From Oscarella lobularis (lineage: Eukaryota; Porifera; Homoscleromorpha; Homosclerophorida; Oscarellidae), in contig NC_089186.1 in assembly GCF_947507565.1 (NCBI RefSeq), positions 2,480,001-2,544,000 of the forward strand: 64,000 nucleotides of DNA, read 5' to 3'. The translations under genes were made by a program, and so were the position numbers. This document shows positions 1-11,911 of the stretch, piece by piece. Position 1 is the first letter of the stretch; each line of letters begins with the position of its first letter. Under the pieces are notes generated by a model. It was not told the DNA's origin, did no database searches, and saw only the letters and a list, made by a program, of their open reading frames with translations.

Positions 1-1090
1 TTTTCCATTGATAGACAGTTGCGTTGCCATGCGACTGAATAAACTTAATCATTAGTAGGATTTCACTTTCAGAAGCACTACAGTAGAATCAAGGGATATG
101 ACGTCACATTAAATACTATTTAATTAATCTCCAACCTGGGTGCAATGAATAGAACAAATTCCTCATAATATTTGACACATTGCTCGAGTTCCTTTATCCC
201 ACAGCAAACCGACTCATACACAGACGGAAGTTCATCAACCAATTTTTTCAATTCACGTTTGACGTCATTTCCCTAAAATTATTATGTCAATTAGCCCCTT
301 TCCTAATTATTAATTAAATGCCTCTATTTTCAATTCCTTGCACAACGCCGAAAATTTCTTTCTCAGCTGAACGGCATTGGCTGCGCATTCCGACTCTTTT
401 CTACTGCACTCCTAAATCCCACTCATGACGTCATAATTATATGTATGCTATAATAAATATCCTACCCTTTGAATTTGCTGACAGCGACCAATTTGGCGTT
501 TCGTAGCCGGAATTTCATAGTTCACATTTCGAGCGAGCATGCTAGCTGATTCAGCTACAAGAAAAAAATCAATAAATTAAATCAATTATTATTATCTAAC
601 CAAGGAACATGGAATCTTTTTCATATAGCCGTAGCACCTCTTTCCAATCCTACGCCTAGTCTGAGAGTTTCGCTAAGAAATTAATCACTCAATTACCTTC
701 ATTCTTTTCGACGAATATTGCCCGAAAAAATTTTTCGTATCCGCTTCCGAGACTTTGAGCAAATCGACGATTCGCAAGCAGTGAAAATAATTGATATCTA
801 CGCTCAAATAATTTAATTTCACCGTCACCATGGCAACCGTACAAGATCCCCGTAAGAGAAGAGTCATTTCTTCGACTGGGGGCATATCTTGGACTGCAGC
901 GCTGATTTTCTCGCGTACGGCGTATGCTTTCGATTGCCAGCCGGTCGTGCAGTGCTTGCGATCGATCAGCCAATCTGAATTGGTCGATTTCGCGGCTGAT
1001 TTTTCGCGTTTTCGCGTCTTACCTAGAAGTTTGTTGTAATGGATGTCGATTGGCAGCGATTCCGGATCGAAACCCTCGCTCGTGGTCTAT
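1..1090 (-). CDS. CDK5RAP3: CDK5RAP3 homologue, N-terminal exons (runs off left edge)
   Basis: Spliced exons on the minus strand read, in order, PIDIHYNKLLDWLIDRKHC, then EKISAAVQDMPPVEEM, then LLLRGSYINYFHCLRIVDLL, FFGQYSSKRMK, SMLARNVNYEIPATKRQIGR, VKRELKKLVDELPSVYES and IKFIQSHGNATVYQWK. This follows the human CDK5RAP3 N-terminus almost block for block. Introns are tiny: the one splitting GSY/INYFHC is about 40 bp, and one near 390-270 may use a GC donor. In the family, CDK5RAP3 (LZAP/C53) is a cytosolic/ER-associated partner of the UFM1 ligase UFL1-DDRGK1 and acts in ER-phagy; nothing local adds to that. The initiator codon is not certain, because the reading frame closes just upstream of the first recognised exon (about 1088), so a further short 5' exon is likely, perhaps with the ATG near 1136. 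The C-terminal half lies beyond base 1. Confidence 0.85.
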
Positions 1091-1889
1091 GAGAGTGGAT
1101 TTAGCGTTGCTGGACGAGGGTACAAGGACGAGAACCTCCATTTTCGTGGACTTCTGGCGCCGATGTCCCGTAATGTAGCGCGCGCACTAGGGACTCGTTT
1201 TGTGCAAGAAACTTCCAGACGGTTTTCGTGCGTTCGAAACCACACAATAGAATTATCTTACCTACGCAAAAGAAGTTCGTCATTCGACTAGTATGAGCCA
1301 GTCGAGACCGGATTTGCGGACTCGTAGCCACGCCCCTTTTGCATCAATGGGTTTCTCTCACTTAGCTAGGCGTGCAGTACACAGAACGAGGGGTCAAGAG
1401 GTCAGAGAAGTAGGAAATTCCTCTAGGTTAGATAAACAACGAAAATTAGAGGCAAACGAGAAGAGATGGAACCGAGTAGCGTGACCGGAAGTGACGCGGT
1501 CACGTTGCACTCTTCAAAATAAAGCACAAGTGTGGGGGTTAGCCTGAACAGTGTCAGTTCGGCAGCCGGTCCGGAAAGGTTATGAGCAAGGGAAATAGCA
1601 GTTGTTTGGGCCTAAATCCGATGTCCTGTTTTACGACACCGTTCGTCTGCAGGAATTTGTACGGAAACGGAAAGACAAACGGGCGGCACGGTAGGGAATC
1701 GAGCGAACTCCTACAAAAACGATCGGATTACGTTTTTGATCTGCAGAAGCGGCGTTAGCAGCTGCAATTGCAGCGGCGGCATTCCGGAAACGAAAGACCG
1801 CGATTTCGGACCCGCAACCCCTCACCAAAAAAACCCAAGTGCGCACGCGTAATCACGCCTACCCAATAAAACTATTTAAACCCCCGCAG
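1091..1889. promoter_or_regulatory. Divergent intergenic region between CDK5RAP3 and TFCP2
   Basis: About 800 bases separate the first recognised exon of the minus-strand CDK5RAP3 from the ATG of the plus-strand CP2 gene. No conserved coding block is visible; short open frames here have no recognisable content. The segment must carry the 5' UTRs and promoters of both genes. CTATTTAAA at about 1872-1880, only a few bases before the ATG, is TATA-like in sequence but too close to the start codon to be judged. Confidence 0.45.
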
Positions 1890-4248
1890 ATGGCTAGCCA
1901 GTCAGGATGGTCCCTCGACGACCTAGACGACGTAACGCTCGCCGCAGAACTAAGCGAAGCAGTCGAAAACCTCGGCTCAGACATCCAAGGCGCCTATAAC
2001 ATGAGGTGAGGCAACGCGCGCGAAGCCCGGGCTGATAAAAACCGAACAAAACCGGTTCCCGTCACCGGTTGCTGGCCATTTCCCTAGAGATGTGCTTGCG
2101 CTCGACATGTTCAAGGGTTCTACGAACGTTTCTTCCGATGCGGCGATCGCGAGCGGCGGTGGCGGAGTGGGCGTAGGCCTTCAAATGCTTTTGTGTGCCG
2201 CCACGTCGCCGGCGACACGCGTCACCGAAGAAACGCTTACGAATTTGAATCGAGGTGAGGAGATTATACGGGGAAGCGTTCGGAGGGGGGATCGCGGAAA
2301 TTTGTAGCTACGCTTGGATACGGGACTTTTATCATACGTTTCTCTTAGGACAAGCGTATGAATTGAAGATGAAGGGCGTCGGAAATGTTCAGCACTTGGA
2401 AGGACAAATTTTTAAGGTATGATTCCCAATCTTAATTATTATTGATTTATTTACCTTTCATTAGACGGTCTTAAAAATTTGTTTTCACGAGCGAAAATAT
2501 CAGAGTTCGGAAGCCGACCAATGGGACATATGGCGTCACGAACATCCGGGAGAGCGAGTTCTCGACGTGGAATTTGCGAGTTGCTACAATTTGACCGACA
2601 TCGTCTGCGATCCCAGCGTCATAACGGCGGCGATTTTCTCATGGGATCCCACAAAGGAAACAGGGGTTTTCTTCAAGGTACCGGATTAATTAATCTGTAT
2701 TGATTTTTTACGAACTTTTTTCTTTTGCTAGGCGAATTGTTTGAGTACTGAATTCTCGGCTCGGAAGCATGGCGGCGAAAAGGGCGTGCCTCTAAAAATT
2801 CAACTTGATACTTTCGATGCGAATGATAGGCATGTCCACTCGGCCGGATGCCAAATCAAAATTTTCAAGGTAACCCTTATGATTTCTAATTGAAAACACA
2901 AAACGAATATTTCAATTATTATAGGATAAAGGAGCGGATAGAAAAAACAAACTTGATATGCAACGTTTAGAAAAAAGATCTCAACAAGACATGGTGAGTA
3001 TAAAAAATAATAATTATTTAATTATCTATGTAGCATCATTTGTTCTCTTAGCTATATCAAGGCCAATATCAACCGTCTTTCGACTACACAATCCTAACTG
3101 AGGTAATGAATAAATTTATCGATTTATTGATTTTTATTTGTTGATATAGCAACCGTTGGATAGTAGCACGTCGACTCGAGCTCCAAATCTATCGAGCATC
3201 CAGTACATCAAACCGGATCCGGGTGCATATGACTCATATGCGTCAAGGTAAAAATCAATAGAAATTGTCTTAATAATAATAATGTTTAGTACTAGTGCGG
3301 CGAGTAGCACTTGTAGCACTCCCTTGCCACATTCCAATTCGAATTCCAAGATAAACATGGTGGGGCTTTCGTCGCCGGAAACGCGTCAGAAATTGTATAG
3401 AGCCGCTTATGAGAATTCGGTGAGCGCTCCCAAGAGATACATATTCAAAATGTTAATTTTTTAATTTAGAGATTATCTGGGGAAGCGAATCGCGACGAAA
3501 CACGTGCCTGGCTCGAAGCCAATCATTTCGGTCACTGTCTCGCCGTATTGGGAAATTTCACAGGTACAAAATAAATAAATAAATAATTAAAATCGATTTA
3601 TTTATTTCTTAGGAGCTGATCTCCTTCGTTTGACGCGCGAAGAAATGACGCAGATATGCGGTCCGGCGGAGGGAATACGCTTGGACAACGCACTTCAATT
3701 GAGGTATGTATTGCAATAGAAACACATACGGGTATCTTAGCCTATGAATTTTCTTAGAGCTCTGAGACCGCGTTGCGTTCTCTATTTCTCTATTGAATCT
3801 GAGCAAAGTATGTCTGAGGTTTAATCCTATTGATTTATTTATTTATTGGGTGTCTAGTTTATCACGCTGTCTATTTGGAGACTTTGACTTTGTATGAGTT
3901 CACACGGAAGCTTGCGGATAAGCTCAAGATCAGTTTAGAACACGTGACCGGAATACACAGGTTAAAATAATATATTTTTATACTAACGCATGTGGGGAGA
4001 CTTTCTTCTTTAGACTTGTTCCCTCTAATGTTTTCGTCATAGTTGACGATGAGGTAAATACACTCCAAAAATTAATTATAATTAGTATTATTATTGATGT
4101 ATTAGATGGTGAAAACGTTTGTCAGTGAAATGACATTCCAAGTACAAGTAATGAAAGGTAATAACACTAATATTAATAATCATATTTTAATTGAATTTTT
4201 TCTTCTTTAGGTGAACTAGGTCAGTGTCGAATTATAATGAAAGGATAG
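1890..4248 (+). CDS. TFCP2: Grainyhead/CP2 family transcription factor (TFCP2/LBP-1 type), about 16 exons
   Basis: Splicing about 16 short exons gives a protein starting [20 protein letters not shown]. It continues with the family block DVLALDMFK and the LCAATSP motif, then [59 protein letters not shown] and [12 protein letters not shown]. These form the CP2 DNA-binding domain in the order seen in human TFCP2. A SAM-like domain follows ([14 protein letters not shown] ... [21 protein letters not shown]), then a short ubiquitin-like C-terminus ending QCRIIMKG. The SAM-like domain places it in the TFCP2/LBP-1 branch and not with grainyhead proper. It should act in the nucleus as a sequence-specific dimer/tetramer. 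The first ATG with a strong context and the DVLALDMFK exon in frame fix the start at 1890. The gene appears intact, with introns mostly 45-100 bp. Confidence 0.93.
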
Positions 4249-4329
4249 ACAATGTAGCGCCAATAATGACTGTATAAATTTTCAGACATTGTCTCTTTTT
4301 GTTTTATTATACAATTGCATTTTAATCAA
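4249..4329. other. Intergenic, convergent 3' ends
   Basis: A very short A/T-rich spacer between the CP2 stop codon and the last candidate exon of the minus-strand unknown gene. TTTTATTATAC and ATTAAATTTA tracts could serve polyadenylation on either strand. Confidence 0.3.
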
Positions 4330-5796
4330 TTAAATTTACATGAATTTTTTGCGTCACCTCTTACGCGTTTTTCTCCTATTGCTTTGCTTCGATTTCGAGG
4401 TTCTCTTCAAAGGTGAAGAAACCAAGGCAACTAAAAAAATCGATTAGAGATTATTAATTAATTGTTTATCTACCTGATTGGCTGCTACTACTCGCCGGAG
4501 AACTAAACGATACAAAATGAGAGTCTGCTACGTTTGTTGCTACATTTGTTACCTTGCGACATTAGGTGAACCGTCAGATATTCCGTCCACGGAATCTACG
4601 ACGTCTAAAACGCCGTCATGTGACCTCTAATCTATTTTCGCGACTTACCAACACTAATTTCCTTGGGACTAATTAAAAGACATATTCAAATAATCCGCGA
4701 ATAATTTCTAAGTAAGCCTACCTAGAATAGACGCCAGTAGACGGCTCTCCTAACAACGTAGGTCTCTATACTACTAGTTTCCATCTAAGGGTATCCACAG
4801 TACCTATAAGGAGTTCCCAGACGCTCTGTCTTTGCGAGACACTGTGCTGAGGACAGCGGTGACTCCTGAGAAGATTGTAATTGATTTATTTCCTTTTTAG
4901 ACTATGTACCTTGTGCACATCTTGCCCGAGTGCTCCGATATGACACCGCACGTCTTATACGTATATAAAATTAATCGAACATTGATTTTTTCTGTGTACC
5001 ATCAATAAATAATCCTTTCTCTTTTCAAGCGGCTGTTTCAGAAATTCCATCGCCCATGGCGACAATCGTTTATTGAGGGTAGAATCAATCCCGTCGCCGC
5101 TTTCGTTGCTAATTAGATCGTCGCTCTTCTTACTCGGTCTAGGCGGCGTATTAGTCAAATACAAACCCTTAATTTAATTAATTAATTGATAAATTAAAAA
5201 TTCAATTTTTAATTCTACGTGATCTCGTTTCAATCGACGTTGATCTGAATACCAATTATTAATTCAATTAAAACTTTTAATTAGGTTACCTCTTCTCGCG
5301 AGCCAATCATCTTCTTCGTCGTCATCACTCGCTTCTTTAGTCACCGAAGTCGAGGAAGACGACGACGAAGCGGCGGCCGCAGCAGCAGCATAAGCGATTC
5401 TAAAAAAAACTCATAGAGAATACCGGATCCGGGGGACTGATTCGATGACTGACCTTCGGCTCGCCGATCTCGTGCTATTTCGCCCCATTCCCATGCATTT
5501 TTCCAAGTGGGGAGCAAAGCGCGAGACGACGAGAAGTCGATCGCAGCTCGGGCACTTGCATTCGACCGCTTTTTTAGGCGGCGGACGCCCGAAAACGTCG
5601 TAACCCGGCTGAACGATCGGTCGACGTATCGCGTCTTCGTTTTCCCTAAGAAACGACCCGCGTTCTTTCGTTCTAGAGCTCTAAAATCGTCTTCGTACTC
5701 GTTGTCTGAGCTCCACGTCGTCGCGTCGCGTTTCGCGGCGCGATGCGCTTCGAAACAGACGCCCAAGACCACTTCGTCGATCATTTCCAACACCAT
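4330..5796 (-). CDS. Uncharacterised minus-strand multi-exon gene (gene X)
   Basis: I do not recognise this gene. The first exon runs from an ATG at 5796 (MVLEMIDEVVLGVCFEAHRA) through a basic segment to KNAWEWGEIARDRRAEG, then a GTCAGT donor. Further candidate exons on the same strand include an Ala/Ser-rich then acidic stretch (5280-5400, ending DDDEEDDWLARR). Another, at 5164-4955, contains STLNKRLSPWAMEFLKQPLE, and there are small exons near 4570-4370 with a Lys/Arg-rich tail. Joining exon 1 to the acidic exon needs a phase I could not reconcile, so the exon chain is tentative. The first 38 codons are copied at 11586-11698 as part of the AGMO duplication, which supports this start codon as an old, fixed part of the locus. 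The mature product looks low-complexity and charged, probably intracellular. Confidence 0.4.
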
Positions 5797-6008
5797 TGTG
5801 TTGAGACTGATCTATTCGCGCGCGAAAAACGGGCGATGAACGCGTAGAACGAACGATAAAGCCTTACGTCCAGGTCGCCGTTCATTTCGACGATCACGTG
5901 GTATTTGTATCTTTATTTATCCAAGGATTAGTACTGTAGTGCAAGCAAAAAGAAAAAATGGTCACTATTTCCTGAAGACACTCTATTTGTTTTTTAGCGT
6001 AATTTCTA

Positions 6009-7535
6009 CTACTTCGTCACTCTGTAGTGTTTGAGTGACAGAAAAAACCACAGGCTCGCTGAAAATGCGAACCACCAGCGATAGACAACAATATACCAGT
6101 GAGAAAGACCTAAATAGACTATTATTCAGACACTTTCCTATAGAAATTTTCACACCTAGAATGCCAGTGAAAGGAAAGAGACTAAAATCAGCTAGGAAAA
6201 ATCCAAAGGTGCGACAGAATTCAAGGTAAGGAGCATAGGATCTATAGTAGGAAGCCAAATGCACATGTATCGTAAAAAAAGTTTTTTCTCCCCAATACTT
6301 TTTGTCAAAAAGTGCTCCATAGCAGTAGAAGCTTGCCATGACTAGTATAACGCCTAAGGTGACAGTCGAGTATAGAAGAACCTAAAATCTACGTTTACAC
6401 GTCAGAAAAAATTCCCTCTCTACGTCTCTCTGCCTTTTGTTTGTATCCGAGAAAAGTGAAGAGAAGTACGGAGAGTAGAAAATGTATGAGAACGTAGTAG
6501 GTAGCCCAGTAAGGTAGAGAAGAATTATACTGTTTTGCGTTTGCGTAATTCACGTCAGGAATATCGTTGATGTCTCCCAAACGCGGTTTCCCCGGAGCCC
6601 AACCAGGCCCGTTAAACAATACCCCCAGCTAATAATAAAATTAAAATGATCCATATTAATTTCGGAAGTGAATCTAAGTTTACTATTTGCCTTATTTTTG
6701 AGCCCTTTGATTGTCCATACCCGCCCCATCATGTGCTTATAGTGATGTATCTAAGATAAGGATGACTCCTCTACTGTATATGCTGAAATTCACTAACTTG
6801 GCCTCACACTGGATCCCACGTATTTAAAGAGTGAGTTAGCCCGTAAACAACCGGCTCTTCCTCGGCTTGAAACGTGCCTAGTATGACAGTAATGTAGCAG
6901 AACGAATTGCATGATTTTTTCTACCAAAAAGACGATCCCAAATGATGAGTGTACCGCCATAATTTTTGTCAATGCAATAACGATTTCGACCGTGATGAAC
7001 GCGATGATGACTGGGCGTATTGAGTATGTATTCTAATGGGCCTAGCGACTTAATCAACTATAAGCACGCATAATTAATTATTGAAAATTTTAAAAATTAA
7101 GCGCGCACTTGCGTGTGAATCCAAAACTGATATAACAAATTGAATTGCGTGTGAACTAAAAATACTGAAGGGGAATAGCAAAGGCCATAGGTACGTAAAA
7201 GATCTGAGAGTAGCTAGAATTGCCAATGGCAACCAGATGCGCGCGCTAGCTCACCCAGCTCACGTAAGTCTGCACGAATCCTTGCCTAAGTGCCGTCGAC
7301 AAATTATAGTCCTCCGAACTATGGTGAACTTGATGGGTCGCCCAAAATGCATTCACTTCTGAATATTAATTTCTATAAATAATGTGGTGGCTCTGCTTTT
7401 TGCACGTGACCACCGTGAATGGCTCTGTGAAAGAAATAGAAGCAAAAGTCCATGGCGAAAAAGCAGAGCCACCACGTGTACGCCGAATTCCAAGGCAAAT
7501 CGAAATAATTGTAGCGTTCGTAGAACCACACGTAG
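6009..7535 (-). pseudogene. AGMO: AGMO copy 1, 5'-truncated at the minisatellite
   Basis: Alkylglycerol monooxygenase is an ER membrane di-iron, tetrahydrobiopterin-dependent enzyme that cleaves ether lipids. This copy keeps the histidine clusters: FHRAIH (HX3H), HQVHHSS and [20 protein letters not shown]. It also keeps [20 protein letters not shown] and the C-terminal membrane segments, ending [19 protein letters not shown] then VTK-stop at 6009. Homology to copy 2 stops abruptly at 7535, inside the [15 protein letters not shown] exon, and ten bases later the 9-bp repeat array begins. The start codon and first two exons are therefore missing. In the AGMO frame the array reads Val/Ala for about 80 codons before a frame change. 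I infer a broken gene, although an aberrant 5' end supplied by the array cannot be excluded. Confidence 0.85.
7386..7473. repeat. Intron-exon inverted repeat in AGMO copy 1
   Basis: GGTGGCTCTGCTTTTT (7386-7401) and its exact reverse complement (7458-7473) form 16-bp arms around a 56-base loop. On the transcript one arm is coding (the WWLCFF codons) and the other lies in the following intron. The HX3H exon end and the 5' splice site sit in the loop. Confidence 0.85.
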
Positions 7536-7545
7536 AATAAAAGAA

Positions 7546-10500
7546 CGACTGAAACTAGTGCAACTACTGCAACTACTACAACTACTGCAACTACTGCAAC
7601 TACTACAATGACTGCAACGACTGCAATGACTGCAACGACTGAAACTACTACAACTACTGCAACTACTGCAACTACTGCAACGACTGCAACGACTGCAATG
7701 ACTGCAACTACTGCAATGACTGCAACTACTGCAATGACTGCAACGACTGAAACTACTGCAACTACTGCAACTACTACAACTACTGCAACTACTGCAATGA
7801 ACTACTGCAACTACTGCAACTACTACAACTACTGCAACTACTGCAACTACTACAACTACTGCAACTACTGCAATGACTGCAACGACTGAAACTACTGCAA
7901 CTACTGCAACTACTACAACTACTGCAACTACTACAACTACAGCAACTACTGCAACTACTGCAACTACTGCAACTACTACAATGACTGCAACGACTGAAAC
8001 TACTGCAATGACTGCAACTACTGCAACTACTGCAACTACTGCAACTACTACAACGGCTACAACGGCTACAACGACTACAACGGCTACAACGACTACAAAG
8101 GCTACAACGGCTACAACGACTACAACGACTACAACGGCTACAACGACTACAACGGCTACAACGACTACAACGGCTACAACGACTACAACGGCTACAACGG
8201 CTACAACGGCTACAACGACTACAACGGCTACAATGACTACAACGACTACAACGGGTACAACGACTACAAAGGCTACAACGACTACAACGGCTACAACGAC
8301 TACAACGGCTACAACGACTACAAAGGCTACAACGACTACAACGGCTACAACGGCTACAACCACTACAAAGGCTACAACCACTACAACGGCTACAACGGCT
8401 ACAACGACTACAACGGCTACAACGGCTACAACGACTACAACGGCTACAACGACTACAACGGCTACAACGGTACAACGACTACAACGGCTACAACGGCTAC
8501 AACGACTACAACGACTACAACGGCTACAACGACTACAACGGCTACAACGACTACAACGACTACAACGACTACAACGGCTACAAAGGCTACAACGACTACA
8601 ACGGCTACAACGACTACAACGGCTACAACGACTACAAAGGCTACAACGACTACAACGGCTACAACGGCTACAACGACTACAACGGCTACAACTACTACAA
8701 CGACTACAACGGCTACAACGGCTACAACTACTACAACGGCTACAAAGGCTACAACGACTACAACGGCTACAACGGCTACAACGGCTACAACGGCTACAAC
8801 GACTACAACGGCTACAACGGCTACAACTACTACAACGGCTACAAAGGCTACAACCACTACAAAGGCTACAACGGCTACAACCACTACAAAGGCTACAACC
8901 ACTACAAAGGCTACAACGGCTACAACGACTACAAAGGCTACAACGACTACAACGGCTACAACGGCTACAACCACTACAAAGGCTACAACCACTACAACGG
9001 CTACAACGGCTACAACGACTACAACGGCTACAACGACTACAACGGCTACAACGGTACAACGACTACAACGGCTACAACGGCTACAACGACTACAACGACT
9101 ACAACGGCTACAACGACTACAACGGCTACAACGACTACAACGGCTACAACTACTACAACGGCTACAACGGCTACAACGACTACAACGACTACAACGGCTA
9201 CAACGGCTACAACTACTACAACGGCTACAAAGGCTACAACGACTACAACGGCTACAACTACTACAACGGCTACAACGGCTACAACGACTACAACGGCTAC
9301 AACGGCTACAACTACTACAACGGCTACAAAGGCTACAACCACTACAAAGGCTACAACGGCTACAACCACTACAAAGGCTACAACCACTACAAAGGCTACA
9401 ACGGCTACAACGACTACAAAGGCTACAACGACTACAACGGCTACAACGGCTACAACCACTACAAAGGCTACAACCACTACAACGGCTACAACGGCTACAA
9501 CGACTACAACGGCTACAACGACTACAACGGCTACAACGGTACAACGACTACAACGGCTACAACGGCTACAACGACTACAACGACTACAACGGCTACAACG
9601 ACTACAACGGCTACAACGACTACAACGGCTACAACTACTACAACGGCTACAACGGCTACAACGACTACAACGACTACAACGGCTACAACGGCTACAACTA
9701 CTACAACGGCTACAAAGGCTACAACGACTACAACGGCTACAACTACTACAACGGCTACAACGACTACAACGGCTACAACGGCTACAACGGCTACAACGAC
9801 TACAACGGGTACAACGACTACAACGGCTACAATGACTACAACGGCTACAATGACTACAACGACTACAACGACTACAACGGCTACAACGGCTACAACGGCT
9901 ACAACGGCTACAATGACTACAACGGCTACAACGACTACAACGGCTACAATGACTACAACGACTACAACGACTACAACGGCTACAATGACTACAACGGCTA
10001 CAACGACTTCAACGACTACAACGGCTACAACGACTACAGCGACTACAACGGCTACAACGACTACAACGGCTACAACGACTACAACGGGTACAACGACTAC
10101 AACGACTACAACGGCTACAAAGGCTACAACGACTACAACGGCTACAACGGCTACAACGGCTACAACGGCTACAACGGCTACAACGGCTACAACGGCTACA
10201 ACGACTACAACGGCTACAACTACTACAACGACTACAACGGCTACAACGGCTACAACTACTACAACGGCTACAAAGGCTACAACGACTACAACGGCTACAA
10301 CGGCTACAACGACTACAACGGCTACAACGGCTACAACGGCTACAACGGCTACAACGACTACAACGGCTACAACTACTACAACGACTACAACGGCTACAAC
10401 GGCTACAACTACTACAACGGCTACAAAGGCTACAACGACTACAACGGCTACAACGGCTACAACGGCTACAACGGCTACAAAGGCTACAACGACTACAACG

Positions 10501-11585
10501 GCTACAACGGCTACAACGACTACAACGGCTACAACGGCTACAACGGCTACAACGGCTACAACGGCTACAACGACTACAACGACTACAACGGCTACAACGG
10601 CTACAACGACTACAACGGCTACAACGACTACAACGGCTACAACGGTACAACGACTACAACGGCTACAACGGCTACAACGGCTACAACGACTACAACGGCT
10701 ACAACGGCTACAACGACTACAACGACTACAACGGCTACAACGACTACAACGGCTACAACGACTACAACGACTACAACGACTACAACGGCTACAACGGCTA
10801 CAACGGCTACAACGACTACAACGACTACAACGGCTACAACGACTACAACGGCTACAACGGCTACAACGGCTACAACGGCTACAACGGCTACAACGGCTAC
10901 AAAGGCTACAACGGCTACAACGGCTACAACGGCTACAACGGCTACAACGGCTACAAAGGCTACAACGGCTACAACGGCTACAACGGCTACAACGGCTACA
11001 ACGGCTACAACGGCTACAACGGCTACAAAGGCTACAACGACTACAACGGCTACAACGGCTACAACGGCTACAACGGTACAACGACTACAACGGCTACAAC
11101 GGCTACAACGGCTACAACGGCTACATCGGCTACAACGGCTACAACGGCTACAACGACTGAAACTACTGCAACTACTACAACTACTGCAACTACTACAACT
11201 ACTACAACTACTGCAAGGACTGCAACGACTGAAACGACTGCAACTACTACAACTACTACAACTACTGCAACTACTACAACTACTGCAACTACTGCAATGA
11301 CTGCAACTACTACAACTACTACAACTACTGCAACTACTACAACTACTGTAACTACTGCAACTACTACAACTACTGCAACTACTGCAATGACTGCAACGAC
11401 TGAAACTACTGCAACTACTGCAACTACTACAATGACTGCAACTACTGCAACTACTACAATGACTGCAACGACTGAAACTACTGCAACTACTGCAACTACT
11501 ACAATGACTGCAACTACTGCAACTACTACAATGACTGCAACGACTGAAACTACTGCAATGACTGCAACTACTGCAACTACTACAA
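7546..11585. repeat. 4.0-kb 9-bp-period minisatellite with higher-order structure
   Basis: Edge zones (about 7546-8048 and 11158-11585) are built from CTACTGCAA/CTACTACAA-type units, and the core (about 8049-11157) from CTACAACGG/CTACAACGA/CTACAAAGG units. A one-base-short unit giving AACGGTACAACG recurs near 8467, 9054, 9536, 10643 and 11073. The stretches 8830-9060 and 9318-9545 are nearly identical, so blocks of about 480-590 bp have been copied as higher-order repeats. The period is a multiple of three and the units contain few stops, so long frames are open on both strands (for example 7873-11160). These read as monotonous Thr/Ala, Leu-Gln-Arg, Tyr-Asn-Gly, Arg-Cys-Ser or Val-Ala runs and should not be called genes. 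Array length may be compressed or expanded in the assembly. Confidence 0.95.
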
Positions 11586-11698
11586 AAATCGTCTTCGTAC
11601 TCGTTGTCTGAGCTCCACGTCGTCGCGTCGCGTTTCGCGGCGCGATGCGCTTCGAAACAGACGCCCATCGCCACTTCGTCGATCATTTCCAACACCAT
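11586..11698 (-). pseudogene. Duplicated 5' fragment of gene X (38 codons)
   Basis: Bases 11586-11698 repeat 5683-5796, beginning on the minus strand with MVLEMIDEVAMGVCFEAHRA and ending at EYEDDF, where the minisatellite takes over. The upstream (promoter) side continues to match into AGMO copy 2. This is the left breakpoint of the tandem duplication whose right breakpoint truncated AGMO copy 1. It cannot encode gene X beyond codon 38 unless the repeat is translated; one minus-strand frame does continue into Cys-Ser-rich repeat coding. Confidence 0.8.
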
Positions 11699-11911
11699 TG
11701 TGTTGAGACTGATCTATTCGCGCGCGAAAGATGTTCGATGAACGCGTAGAACGAACGATAAAGCCTTACGTCCAGGTCGCCGTTCATTTCGACGATCACG
11801 TGGTATTTGTATCTTTATTTATCCAAGGATTAGTACAGCGTAGTGCAAGCAAAAAGAAAAATGATCACTATTTCCTGAAGACACTCTATTTGTTTTTTAG
11901 TGTAATTTCTA

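Noticed and set aside
1290..1850. Possible small genes upstream of the CP2 factor
   Set aside because: Short open frames with no splice-supported continuation or recognisable content; best explained as promoter and 5' UTR.
4700..4880. Possible snoRNA or small RNA around AGACGCTCTGTCTTTGCGAGACACTG
   Set aside because: Only a short hairpin; no C/D or H/ACA boxes in the right places and the segment may be intronic to gene X.
7353..11160. Very long open frames on both strands inside the 9-bp array (up to 1095 codons)
   Set aside because: They follow from a 9-bp period with stop-poor units; several overlap in different frames and strands and encode only monotonous repeats, so they are not evidence for genes.
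7546..11585. CRISPR-like array
   Set aside because: Units are 9 bp with no unique spacers, in an animal genome; it is a minisatellite.
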